DNA from: Actinoplanes cyaneus
GTDB taxonomy: Bacteria > Actinomycetota > Actinomycetes > Mycobacteriales > Micromonosporaceae
NCBI RefSeq assembly: GCF_016862095.1
Contig: NZ_BOMH01000062.1
Location: 1-61,561 of the forward strand
Direction of reading: 5' to 3'
DNA length: 61,561 bases
Notes under the pieces: model-generated
What the model was told of the DNA's origin: nothing
Database searches by the model: none
The model's input: only the letters and a program-made list of their open reading frames with translations
In this document: in pieces, positions 31,773 to 40,821 of the stretch
Layout: each line of letters opens with the position of its first letter
Numbering within the stretch: the first letter of the stretch is position 1
Program-made: the position numbers and the translations under genes

Positions 31773-34007
31773 ATGATTGTCGAACTTGAGATCGGTGGCA
31801 TGACCTGCGCGTCGTGCGCCTCGCGGATCGAGAAGAAGCTGAACCGGATGGACGGGGTCAGCGCCTCGGTCAACTACGCCACGGAGAAGGCCACCATCAC
31901 CGCGGCCGACGACGTGAGCACGGCCGACCTGATCGCCACCGTCGAGAAGACCGGCTACACCGCCGCGGAGAAACGAGCGGAGACACCGGACGCTTCGAGC
32001 AGCTCGGACCCGCTGCGCGACCGGCTGATCGTCTCCGCCCTGCTCAGCATCCCGGTGATCGTGCTGGCCATGGTCCCGGCCTGGCAGTTCGATTACTGGC
32101 AGTGGCTGTCGCTGACCCTGGCCGCCCCGGTGGTGGTCTACGGTGGCTGGCCGTTCCACCGCGCGGCGTGGGTCAACCTCCGGCACGGCGCGGCCACCAT
32201 GGACACGCTGATCTCACTCGGCACGCTCGCCGCGTTCGGCTGGTCGCTGTGGGCACTCTTCCTCGGCACGGCCGGCGAGCCCGGCATGACCCACCCGTTC
32301 CGCTTCGACATCGGCCGCACCGACGGCACCGGCAACATCTACCTGGAGACGGCCGCCGGGGTCACCACGTTCCTGCTGGCCGGGCGCTACTTCGAGGCCC
32401 GGGCGAAGCGGCGCGCCGGGTCGGCCCTGCGCGCGCTGCTGGAGATGGGCGCCAAGGACGTCGCGGTGCTGCGCGAGGCGCACGAGGTGCGCATCCCGAT
32501 CGCGAACCTCGCCCCCGGCGACCGGTTCGTGGTCCGCCCCGGCGAGAAGATCGCCACCGACGGCGTGGTGGAGGACGGCACATCCGCGATCGACGAGTCG
32601 ATGCTGACCGGCGAGAGCGTCCCGGTCGAGGTCGGGCCGGGCGCCGCGGTGGTGGGTGGCACTGTCAACGCCGGTGGCCGCCTGATCGTCCGGGCCACCC
32701 GCGTCGGCACGGACACGCAGCTCGCGCAGATGGCCCGGCTGGTCGAGCAGGCCCAGGCCGGCAAGGCGAACGTCCAGCGCCTGGCGGACCGCATCTCCGG
32801 CGTCTTCGTCCCGGTCGTGATCGCGCTGGCCGCGGCCACGCTGGGCTGGTGGTTCGGCACCGGCGCCGGCTGGACCCCGGCGTTCACGGCCGCCGTCGCG
32901 GTGCTGATCATCGCGTGCCCGTGCGCGCTGGGGCTCGCGACGCCGACGGCGCTGCTGGTCGGCACGGGCCGCGGCGCGCAGCTCGGCATCCTGATCAAGG
33001 GTCCGGAGGCGCTGGAGCAGACCCGCCGCGTGGACACCGTCGTCCTGGACAAGACCGGCACGGTCACCACCGGGCGGATGTCCCTCGCGGCCGTGCACCC
33101 GGCGCCCGGTCAGGACCGCGACGAGCTGGTGGAGCTGGCCGCGGCCGTCGAGTCCGCCTCGGAACACCCGATCGCCAAGGCGATCGCCTCCTCGGCCGCC
33201 GGTTCCCGCACGGTCCGCGACTTCACCAGCTTCGCCGGATTCGGCGTACGGGGTGAGGTCGCCGGCCGGGTCGTCCTCGTCGGCCGGATCGCGCTGCTGG
33301 AGCGCGAGGGCTGGACCGTCCCGCCCGAGGTGGCGTCCGCCGCCGCGGAGGAGGAGTCGGCCGGCCGGACAGCGGTCGTCGCCGGCTGGGAGGGGGCGGC
33401 CCGGGGTGTGCTCTCGGTGGCCGACACGGTCAAGCCGACCAGCCGTGCCGCGGTCGCCGGTCTGCGCGGGCTCGGCCTGACCCCGATCCTGCTGACCGGC
33501 GACAACGACCGCGTCGCCCGGGCGGTGGCCGCCGAGGTCGGCATCGACGAGGTGATCGCCGAGGTCCTTCCCGCCGACAAGGTGGCCGTCGTCGAACGTC
33601 TGCAGAAAGCCGGCAAGGTCGTGGCGATGGCCGGTGACGGGGTGAACGACGCGGCCGCCCTCGCGCAGGCCGACCTGGGCCTGGCCATGGGCACCGGAAC
33701 CGACGTGGCGATCGAGGCGTCCGACCTGACCCTGGTCCGGGGTGATCTGACGGTCGCGGTGGACGCGATCCGCCTGTCGCGCCGCACCCTGCGGATCATC
33801 AAGAGCAACCTGTTCTGGGCGTTCGCCTACAACCTGGCGGCGCTGCCGCTGGCCGCCGCGGGCCTGCTCAACCCGATGATCGCGGGCGCCGCGATGGCGT
33901 TCTCGTCGGTCTTCGTGGTGGCGAACAGCCTGCGCCTGCGCACCTTCACCTCCACCGCCGACCGGCTGGTCCTCCGGGGTCCTTCAGCCCTCTCGACACA
34001 CCCGTGA
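31773..34007 (+). CDS. copA: Copper-exporting P1B-type ATPase
   Basis: The 744-residue protein has one N-terminal metal-binding domain (GMTCASC at 9-15), membrane helices with the CPC copper site (CPCALGLATPTAL, near 382), the actuator TGES, phosphorylation motif DKTGT (near 426), SEHPIAKAI and GDGVNDAAAL. It pumps Cu(I) out of the cytoplasm. Start ATG at 31773 has GAGG upstream. The last dozen codons lie inside a hairpin of the dispersed repeat family and replace a normal C terminus. Confidence 0.93.
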   Translation: MIVELEIGGMTCASCASRIEKKLNRMDGVSASVNYATEKATITAADDVSTADLIATVEKTGYTAAEKRAETPDASSSSDPLRDRLIVSALLSIPVIVLAMVPAWQFDYWQWLSLTLAAPVVVYGGWPFHRAAWVNLRHGAATMDTLISLGTLAAFGWSLWALFLGTAGEPGMTHPFRFDIGRTDGTGNIYLETAAGVTTFLLAGRYFEARAKRRAGSALRALLEMGAKDVAVLREAHEVRIPIANLAPGDRFVVRPGEKIATDGVVEDGTSAIDESMLTGESVPVEVGPGAAVVGGTVNAGGRLIVRATRVGTDTQLAQMARLVEQAQAGKANVQRLADRISGVFVPVVIALAAATLGWWFGTGAGWTPAFTAAVAVLIIACPCALGLATPTALLVGTGRGAQLGILIKGPEALEQTRRVDTVVLDKTGTVTTGRMSLAAVHPAPGQDRDELVELAAAVESASEHPIAKAIASSAAGSRTVRDFTSFAGFGVRGEVAGRVVLVGRIALLEREGWTVPPEVASAAAEEESAGRTAVVAGWEGAARGVLSVADTVKPTSRAAVAGLRGLGLTPILLTGDNDRVARAVAAEVGIDEVIAEVLPADKVAVVERLQKAGKVVAMAGDGVNDAAALAQADLGLAMGTGTDVAIEASDLTLVRGDLTVAVDAIRLSRRTLRIIKSNLFWAFAYNLAALPLAAAGLLNPMIAGAAMAFSSVFVVANSLRLRTFTSTADRLVLRGPSALSTHP

Positions 34008-34018
34008 GGACCAGCCGG
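33962..34018. repeat. CCGGCTGG-family hairpin overlapping the copA 3' end
   Basis: Perfect 13-base arms CCGGCTGGTCCTC (33962-33974) and GAGGACCAGCCGG (34006-34018) enclose 31 bases. The copA stop codon TGA is at 34005-34007, so the left arm and loop are translated. Confidence 0.85.
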
Positions 34019-34032
34019 ACAGCGTGAGCCGG

Positions 34033-34072
34033 CCCGCAGGGGTGAGTCGAAGTGCCGACCCACCCCTGCGGG
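34033..34072. terminator. Bidirectional terminator between copA and tuf
   Basis: Arms CCCGCAGGGGTG (34033-34044) and CACCCCTGCGGG (34061-34072) form a perfect 12-bp stem between two convergent stops. Confidence 0.85.
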
Positions 34073-34079
34073 CGCTTGG

Positions 34080-35270
<1,191 letters not shown>

Positions 35271-35362
35271 TGATCTTCATTCCTCACTGGATGCGAGGCA
35301 GGATGGTGTTGCACGGCCCCGTCGCCAGGCGGGACGCGCCAGAACCCGAGCAGGGAGCACCC

Positions 35363-35475
35363 ACCCTTCCCCCGGGTTCTGCTGCCGGCGGGGAAGGGTC
35401 AGACTCGCGTATCAGCGCCGGAAGACACGCACGCGGGAGCCACCGTGGGAGGCAGCTGCAGACCGGGCGTGACCA
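35363..35475 (-). repeat. Intergenic element L in the tuf leader
   Basis: A stem ACCCTTCCCC (35363-35372) with GGGGAAGGGT (35390-35399) is followed by GACTCGCGTATC (35402-35413), CCGGAA and ACGCGGGA. The same series occurs at 37930-38035 in the same orientation, on the other side of the STAND gene. Here it is upstream of tuf, in its likely 5' untranslated region. No gene is seen between 35271 and 35550. Confidence 0.6.
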
Positions 35476-35550
35476 TGGACAGCACGGTAATTCCCGTTCC
35501 AGGAGCGGCGCGACCCATTTTCTCGATCCCAGGGCGAGGGCTTCGCCGCG

Positions 35551-37551
35551 TCAGAAAATCGTCTGCCCGGTGTCCGCAGTGAAGGACCAGCCCAGCTTGG
35601 GGGACAGCTCGTAAGCAATGTTCATGTGCAGTTGGAGATCGGGATGGCCCTTGCCTCTGATCCGCTCATGAACGAAGTAGCTTCGGTGGAACGCGTAGAG
35701 AAGGGCGTCCGCCCCGAATCCGAGGAGGGTTTCCCTGGTGACGTTGACCGGCCAAGGATCGTTCTGGCCGACGCTGCCGGTCACCCGTGCGATGTCGACG
35801 GCGATGTCGGCGTCCTCGACATGAATGGCTGACAGGACGCTGTAGGTCCTCCCGTGGACCGGACGGTCTTTCTCCCACTCGTGAGCGATCTCTGTCGCAT
35901 GGCGTAGCAACGTGCGCAGGTACGTGGCCGCCTCCAGCAGGTCCGAGGCGGCCGGAGAACTTCCCCGAGCCGGCCCCGGCCGGTTGCGGACCACCGCGTC
36001 CACCAGCGCAGGAAGCGTCTGAGCGAGGACTTCTGTCGCCGCTTCTCCACCAGGCGGCGCACTGCGATCGATGAATTTCTGGCAACGCCACAGCAGCATG
36101 GCAAGCGGAGTGGAGAACCTGACCAGGGGCTGGTGCAGGGCCACGCGCCGGACGTGCGGAATCAGGGCGCTCCATCTCATCCACTCGCCGGGCGTCGGAT
36201 CGACGGTGTCGCAGGAGAGCGCGGTGATCAGCCGCTTCGCCGCGTCGCCGAAGTCGAGTTCGTGCTGCGCGGCGACGAGGAGTTGGACCAGGCGATGAAT
36301 GCTCACCGTCTGCTCGGTGAGTGTGATCATGCTGTACGAGGCGAGAAGCGCGAGCGCCTCGTCGACGGCTGCCTCATCGGCGGTGGGGACGACGATGTAT
36401 CGGGGTATGTCCTCCGGTTCGTAGCAGGCGATCATGCGTAACGCCGCAACCGCTGTGGGAGAGAGCAGTTCGACACGTTCGAACGTCAAGGCCCAGACCT
36501 TCGAGACCGCGATCGGGACGTCGAGACCCTCGTAACGCAGCAACGAGAGCGGCGCCTGGTCGAACAGGCGAAGATAATGCCGCACCGACGTGCGGGTCTG
36601 CCGGATGTAGGCGGCGGCTTGGACCAATCCCAGAGGCAGATGCCCCAGCGTCGACGCCAGTTCCTCCAGCCCGTCCGGGCCGGTGTTGTCCAGAAGGGTT
36701 TCCAGCAACGCGGCCGAGGCCCGGGCGCTCAACACGCCCACCGGAAGCAATCGCATGCCGTGGCGGCCCGACAGTTCACGCCGGGTCGTGACGATGATTC
36801 GTCCCCTGCCGCTGACCCTCGCGAGGAGCGGATCGATGGTCTCCTGATTTTCGACATTGTCGAGGACGAGCAACCATCCCGTGTTGCTCTCGAGCCACCG
36901 GACGGCCCGATCAGCGGTGATCGCCGGAGGAAGTGACTGCACGGCGAGAACGGGGTCCAGCGCATAGGCGAGCCGGCTCAGGCCATTCTCCAGCAAAGCT
37001 GTGTCGTGAGCCGGGAGCCACCAGACAATCCGGTGACGGCCGAGTGCGCGATGCGCGTACTGAAGTGCGATTTCGGTCTTACCGACACCACCGAGCCCGA
37101 ACACGGCCACGGTCACGGGCTGTTCCAGATGACTCCCGAGGTCGGCGAAGAGCTCGTCGCGGCCGAGGAACGCCGTCGCGGGCAGGCACGGGAGATTGAT
37201 CAGACGGTCGACGGAAACGAGCGGAGCCGGTGGGCCCGAGGACGTGCGCGGCTCGGCTGCCGCCAGCGCGCGGTGGTACAGGACCACGCCTCGTCCGATT
37301 TCGTCACCATCACCGCCGAGAGCTTCAAGCAGCAGGACCGCTTGTCCCTTGTCCGCCGGGAGTGACCGGCCACGCAACATGTCGTGTACCCGCGTGGGGG
37401 ACTTGAGCGACATGCCGAAGGCGATGCGACTCAAGCTCGGGCATCCAGCCCTCCCCCGCAGACGATCGCAATGCAGAAGCCACCGGAGCATCGGACCGTT
37501 GCCCGGCCACTGCGACCGGTCGGTCGGCACCCCGCGGTCCTTGACTCCCAT
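35551..37551 (-). CDS. STAND (NB-ARC) ATPase with N-terminal helix-turn-helix
   Basis: The 666-residue protein begins with a region like a small helix-turn-helix (LSRIAFGMSLKSPTRVHDMLRG). It then has an NB-ARC module: Walker A GLGGVGKT (152-159), Walker B LLVLDNVEN (D231), sensor GRIIVTTRR and the GxP motif GHLPLGLVQAA. A winged-helix region and an all-helical C-terminal region without obvious TPRs follow. STAND ATPases are switch proteins, often of defence or signalling. An ATG at 37491 is an alternative start. The codon use is less GC-biased than its neighbours, which suggests acquisition. Confidence 0.83.
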   Translation of the reverse strand: MGVKDRGVPTDRSQWPGNGPMLRWLLHCDRLRGRAGCPSLSRIAFGMSLKSPTRVHDMLRGRSLPADKGQAVLLLEALGGDGDEIGRGVVLYHRALAAAEPRTSSGPPAPLVSVDRLINLPCLPATAFLGRDELFADLGSHLEQPVTVAVFGLGGVGKTEIALQYAHRALGRHRIVWWLPAHDTALLENGLSRLAYALDPVLAVQSLPPAITADRAVRWLESNTGWLLVLDNVENQETIDPLLARVSGRGRIIVTTRRELSGRHGMRLLPVGVLSARASAALLETLLDNTGPDGLEELASTLGHLPLGLVQAAAYIRQTRTSVRHYLRLFDQAPLSLLRYEGLDVPIAVSKVWALTFERVELLSPTAVAALRMIACYEPEDIPRYIVVPTADEAAVDEALALLASYSMITLTEQTVSIHRLVQLLVAAQHELDFGDAAKRLITALSCDTVDPTPGEWMRWSALIPHVRRVALHQPLVRFSTPLAMLLWRCQKFIDRSAPPGGEAATEVLAQTLPALVDAVVRNRPGPARGSSPAASDLLEAATYLRTLLRHATEIAHEWEKDRPVHGRTYSVLSAIHVEDADIAVDIARVTGSVGQNDPWPVNVTRETLLGFGADALLYAFHRSYFVHERIRGKGHPDLQLHMNIAYELSPKLGWSFTADTGQTIF

Positions 37552-37761
37552 CCTCGCCCGCCTCCACGCCCGTCTGATCGTCGCCTCATTGTGGCCCGGT
37601 CGTCACCGGTCGAACTGCCATCGCCCCTCGTCACACCACCGTGCGGCGTCGGCGGGGCAGAAGCGGACAACCGCGCCGTCCCTTCGATGCCAAGGCGCAA
37701 CCATGCTGGTGAGGTCATCACGGATCGGCCGATCCCCGTTTCCGCCTACACCGGGAGTGCC

Positions 37762-37887
37762 ATGGGTCAATGGATGGACTTCATCAGGCCGGCAGCTGAT
37801 CTCGCCGCGCTCACCACAGCAGTCATCACGTTGATGAACGCGATCCGGGACCGCCGGAGGCCGCCGGGCGGCCCAGAAGGTTCGTGA
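37762..37887 (+). CDS. Possible 41-residue peptide with one hydrophobic helix
   Basis: ATG at 37762 follows GGGAG and opens a 41-codon frame with a central helix (LAALTTAVITLMNAI) between polar ends and a basic tail (RDRRRPPGG). It is divergent from the STAND gene. Tiny hydrophobic partners occur beside some NTPase conflict systems, but this could be chance. An upstream in-frame extension looks non-coding. Confidence 0.3.
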   Translation: MGQWMDFIRPAADLAALTTAVITLMNAIRDRRRPPGGPEGS

Positions 37888-38062
37888 TCCGGTAACGCGT
37901 GTCGATGCGAACCGGGGGCACGAGGAGCCGGCCCTTCCTCTGCCGCTGCGGGGGAAGGGCCGACTCGCGTATCCAGACGACTGAACCCGACCGGAACATG
38001 CCCGACGAAACGTGCGCGCGGGAACGCCAGCCGCGACGGCGGGGAGCTGACGACCGTACGCG
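37888..38062 (-). repeat. Intergenic element R, related to the tuf leader element
   Basis: Stem GGCCCTTCC (37930-37938) with GGAAGGGCC (37953-37961), then GACTCGCGTATC (37962-37973), CCGGAA and GCGCGGGAACGCC. Order and orientation match the element at 35363. The rest of 37552-38109 shows only the small frame at 37762 and the hairpin at 38068. Confidence 0.6.
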
Positions 38063-38067
38063 AACAT

Positions 38068-38106
38068 GGTGGTGAACCAAGGGCGAAAACCCTCCGGCTC
38101 ACCACC
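38068..38106 (-). terminator. Terminator of the lipoprotein gene
   Basis: GGTGGTGA (38068-38075) pairs with TCACCACC (38099-38106), with an inner AGGGC/ACCCT hairpin in the loop. It lies directly past the lipoprotein stop at 38110. Confidence 0.6.
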
Positions 38107-38109
38107 GCA

Positions 38110-38883
38110 TCAGCCGCCGAGGGTCTTGAGGACCGAGTCGGACATCTCGACGGTCTGCGCCTTAGCGGGCCGCGGGATGGCGACGGTGGAGCCGATGTCG
38201 GTGTACGACGCCTCGACGCTGCCGGCGCCCTGCGCGACCGAGTTCATGTCCATCGTCATCTTGGTCAGGTACCCCTTGGCGTCGACCTCCGCGGTGAACG
38301 GCACCTGCGTACTCCTGCCCTGCATCGCCTTGACCATCTCGGCGGTCAGGCTCGGCGACTTGGAGACGTCGAGCGTCCCGGAGAACTTGTTGCCGGACTT
38401 CTTCACGTCGGTGGTCTGCTCGAGGAGCTTCGCGGTGTTGCGCGGGTCGTTCTTCTCCAGGCTCAGCGAGCTGGTCGCCGGCATCTTGCTGGCGTCGACG
38501 TGCATCCACTTGGCGCCGAACGACTTCGCGGCCGTGCCACCGAACTTCATGTACAGGTCGGTGCCGACCTCGCGGATGCTGACGTCGCCGAGGCCCGCCA
38601 TGGACATCTTCACGTCGAGGGCCTTGTTCGGGGTGTCGAACGCGCCCTCGCCGGTCATCCCGCCGGCCATCGCCATGTGGATCTTGCCGGACGATTCGGT
38701 GACCTTGAGCGCGGCGGCGGCCAACTCCTTGGCGGCGGCGCTCGATGCCGCGGCGGCACCCGACTCGGCGGCGGGCGACGAGCCGGCCGAGCTCGCGGCC
38801 GGCGTCTCGTTGCCGGTGCAGGCGCTGAGGCCGGCGAGCGCCATCAGGGCCGCACCCGTGACGGCCAGACGTCCCATCTTCAT
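38110..38883 (-). CDS. LppX/LprG-like lipoprotein
   Basis: Start ATG at 38883 gives 257 residues; an extension to 38979 is not supported. The signal peptide ends in lipobox LSAC, followed by an Ala/Ser-rich linker. The rest has repeated beta strands (KIHMAMAG, LDVKMSMAG, LYMKFGG, TAEVDAKGYLTKMTMDM) like the half-barrel lipid-carrier fold of LppX, LprG and LolA. It may carry lipids or glycolipids through the envelope; the ligand is unknown. Divergent from the exonuclease gene. Confidence 0.8.
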   Translation of the reverse strand: MKMGRLAVTGAALMALAGLSACTGNETPAASSAGSSPAAESGAAAASSAAAKELAAAALKVTESSGKIHMAMAGGMTGEGAFDTPNKALDVKMSMAGLGDVSIREVGTDLYMKFGGTAAKSFGAKWMHVDASKMPATSSLSLEKNDPRNTAKLLEQTTDVKKSGNKFSGTLDVSKSPSLTAEMVKAMQGRSTQVPFTAEVDAKGYLTKMTMDMNSVAQGAGSVEASYTDIGSTVAIPRPAKAQTVEMSDSVLKTLGG

Positions 38884-38977
38884 CGTTGCGACTCCGTTCC
38901 TGGGCATCGGCCGCTCACCATAGACCGTCCCGACAATCCGCGTGGCCCACGGGAGGAGCGGCCCGTAGGGTGCGGGC

Positions 38978-39538
38978 ATGGCACGCGCGGAGGTCTACGT
39001 CAGCACGGACGTCGAGACGGACGGCCCGATCCCCGGCCCGCACTCGATGCTGAGTCTCGGGTCGGCCGCATACCTCGAGGACGGCACACTGATCGACACG
39101 TTCAGTGCCAACCTCGACACGCTGCCCGGGGCGTCCGGGCACCCCGCGACGATGAAGTGGTGGGCCACCCAGCCGGCCGCGTGGGAGGCCTGCCGGAAGG
39201 ACCCGGAGGACCCCGCGGAGGCGCTGGAGAGGTACCGCGGATGGCTCGAGACGCTTCCGGGACGGCCGGTTTTTGTCGCCTATCCGGCAGGGTTCGATTT
39301 CACGTTCGTGTACTGGTACCTGATCCGGTTCACCGGGGTCAGCCCGTTCTCGCACTCGGCGCTGGACATCAAGTCGTATGCGATGGCGGTCCTCGGGACG
39401 GACTTCCGCAGCACGGTGAAACGCAGCATGCCGCGGCGATGGTTCGGCGACTTCCCGCACAGCCACGTCGCGCTGGACGACGCGATCGAGCAGGGCGCGC
39501 TGTTCTGCGCGATGCTCGCCGAGCGCCGCAGTCGCTAG
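38978..39538 (+). CDS. DEDDh 3'-5' exonuclease
   Basis: This 186-residue single-domain protein has the four acidic positions of the DEDD family: STDVETDGP (Asp and Glu), AGFDFTFVY (Asp) and SHVALDDA (His and Asp). It resembles the small actinobacterial exonuclease or RNase T-like group without accessory domains. GGAGGAG lies somewhat far upstream of the ATG. A role in trimming nucleic acids is likely; the specific substrate is unknown. Confidence 0.83.
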   Translation: MARAEVYVSTDVETDGPIPGPHSMLSLGSAAYLEDGTLIDTFSANLDTLPGASGHPATMKWWATQPAAWEACRKDPEDPAEALERYRGWLETLPGRPVFVAYPAGFDFTFVYWYLIRFTGVSPFSHSALDIKSYAMAVLGTDFRSTVKRSMPRRWFGDFPHSHVALDDAIEQGALFCAMLAERRSR

Positions 39539-39563
39539 ATCAAGACCCTTTTCCCGTACGGGC

Positions 39564-40541
39564 ATGATGGTCGCCGTGACAGACCCGTTCTCGCTGGCCG
39601 TGCCGCCCCTGTTCGCCGCCCTGTCCACCGCCCGCCGGGTCCTGATCGCCGGAGCCGGCGGCGGCTTCGACATCTACGCCGGCCTGCCCCTGGCACTGGC
39701 GTTGCGGGCCGCCGGAACCGAGGTCCACCTCGCCAGCCTGTCCTTCTCCGAGCTGGAACTCGTCGACCGGGAATCCTGGATCAGCGACCACGTCGTCGAG
39801 GTGACCCCGGCGTCGACGAGCCCGGACTGGTACTTCCCGGAGGGGACCCTGTCCCGCTGGCTGGCGGCCAACGACATGCCGTCGACGGTGTACGCGTTCC
39901 CGCCGCTGGGCGTGCAGACGCTGCGCGACGCCTACCGATTCCTGGTCGACCGCCTCAGCCTGGACGCGATCGTGCTGGTCGACGGCGGGACCGACATCCT
40001 CTGCCGTGGCGACGAGAACGGCGTCGGCACCCCGGTCGAGGACATCACCAGCCTCGCCGCGGTGACCGCCCTGGACGTGCCGGTGAAACTGGTGACCTGC
40101 CTCGGCTTCGGCATCGACGCGTACCACGGCGTGAACCACGTGCAGGTGCTGGAGAACCTCGCCGCGCTGGACCGGGACGGCGGTTACCTGGGCGCGCTGT
40201 CGATCCCGGGCGGCAGCCGGCAAGCGGTCCTGTACCGGGACGCGGTCGCGCACGCCGCGAAGAACACCCCGGACCGGCCGAGCATCGTCAACGGCCAGAT
40301 CGCCGCTGCCCTGGCCGGCGAGTTCGGGGACGTCCGGTTCACCCGGCGTACCAGCGGAAGCCAGTTGTTCGTGAACCCGCTGATGGCCATGTACTTCACG
40401 GTCGACCTCGACAAACTGGCCGCCCGCTGCCTCTACCTGGACCGCATCGAGAACACCGTCGGCCGCCGCCAGGTGATCACCCGCATCGAGGCCTTCCGCG
40501 ACGAGGTCACCACCCGCATCCCCAAGGCGTACCCGCACTAG
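39564..40541 (+). CDS. DUF1152 protein
   Basis: The 325-residue protein matches DUF1152: ARRVLIAGAGGGFDIYAGLPLALALRA split by a Rossmann-like Gly-rich loop, LVDGGTDILCRGDENGVGTP in the middle and FEDIT-like GTPVEDITSLAAV after it. Function is unknown; the Gly-rich loop suggests nucleotide binding. The ATG at 39564, the one at 39567 and the GTG at 39576 are all possible starts, and none has a strong ribosome site. Confidence 0.82.
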   Translation: MMVAVTDPFSLAVPPLFAALSTARRVLIAGAGGGFDIYAGLPLALALRAAGTEVHLASLSFSELELVDRESWISDHVVEVTPASTSPDWYFPEGTLSRWLAANDMPSTVYAFPPLGVQTLRDAYRFLVDRLSLDAIVLVDGGTDILCRGDENGVGTPVEDITSLAAVTALDVPVKLVTCLGFGIDAYHGVNHVQVLENLAALDRDGGYLGALSIPGGSRQAVLYRDAVAHAAKNTPDRPSIVNGQIAAALAGEFGDVRFTRRTSGSQLFVNPLMAMYFTVDLDKLAARCLYLDRIENTVGRRQVITRIEAFRDEVTTRIPKAYPH

Positions 40542-40697
40542 CGACGCGGGCGGGGGACGTTGCCGCGGTATCCGCCGTCGGCCATCACGTCACGGCCGGC
40601 CAACCGCTGGTCGATGCCGGCGCGGCAGACGATCGTGTCGTTGCGGTTGCCGGGCTGCGGGTCGCCCAGAACGATGGCCGGGCGGGTGTTCGAACCG
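40538..40697 (-). pseudogene. IS5-type transposase remnant (middle part)
   Basis: On the minus strand one frame reads VLGDPQPGNRNDTIVCRAG and then DVMADGGYRGN. This matches the catalytic middle of IS5-family DDE transposases, which have GDPLPGNRNDC and IADGGYPGT. Both ends are missing and a stop follows, so it is a dead fragment of about 50 codons. It abuts the DUF1152 stop. Confidence 0.65.
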
Positions 40698-40766
40698 GGC
40701 GCTCACCGGTTACGAGACGTCCCCGCGCCCGCCGGTTCCCCCGGCGCTGATCGCGCGCGTACGGAA

Positions 40767-40791
40767 ATGGCCCCGGGTGATCCGGGGCCAT
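40767..40791 (-). terminator. Terminator of the copper-radical oxidase gene
   Basis: ATGGCCCCGG (40767-40776) and CCGGGGCCAT (40782-40791) form a perfect 10-bp stem with a 5-base loop, 30 bp past the oxidase stop. Confidence 0.8.
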
Positions 40792-40821
40792 ACCCGTCAG
40801 CCTGGGTCAAGCGAGGCTTCG

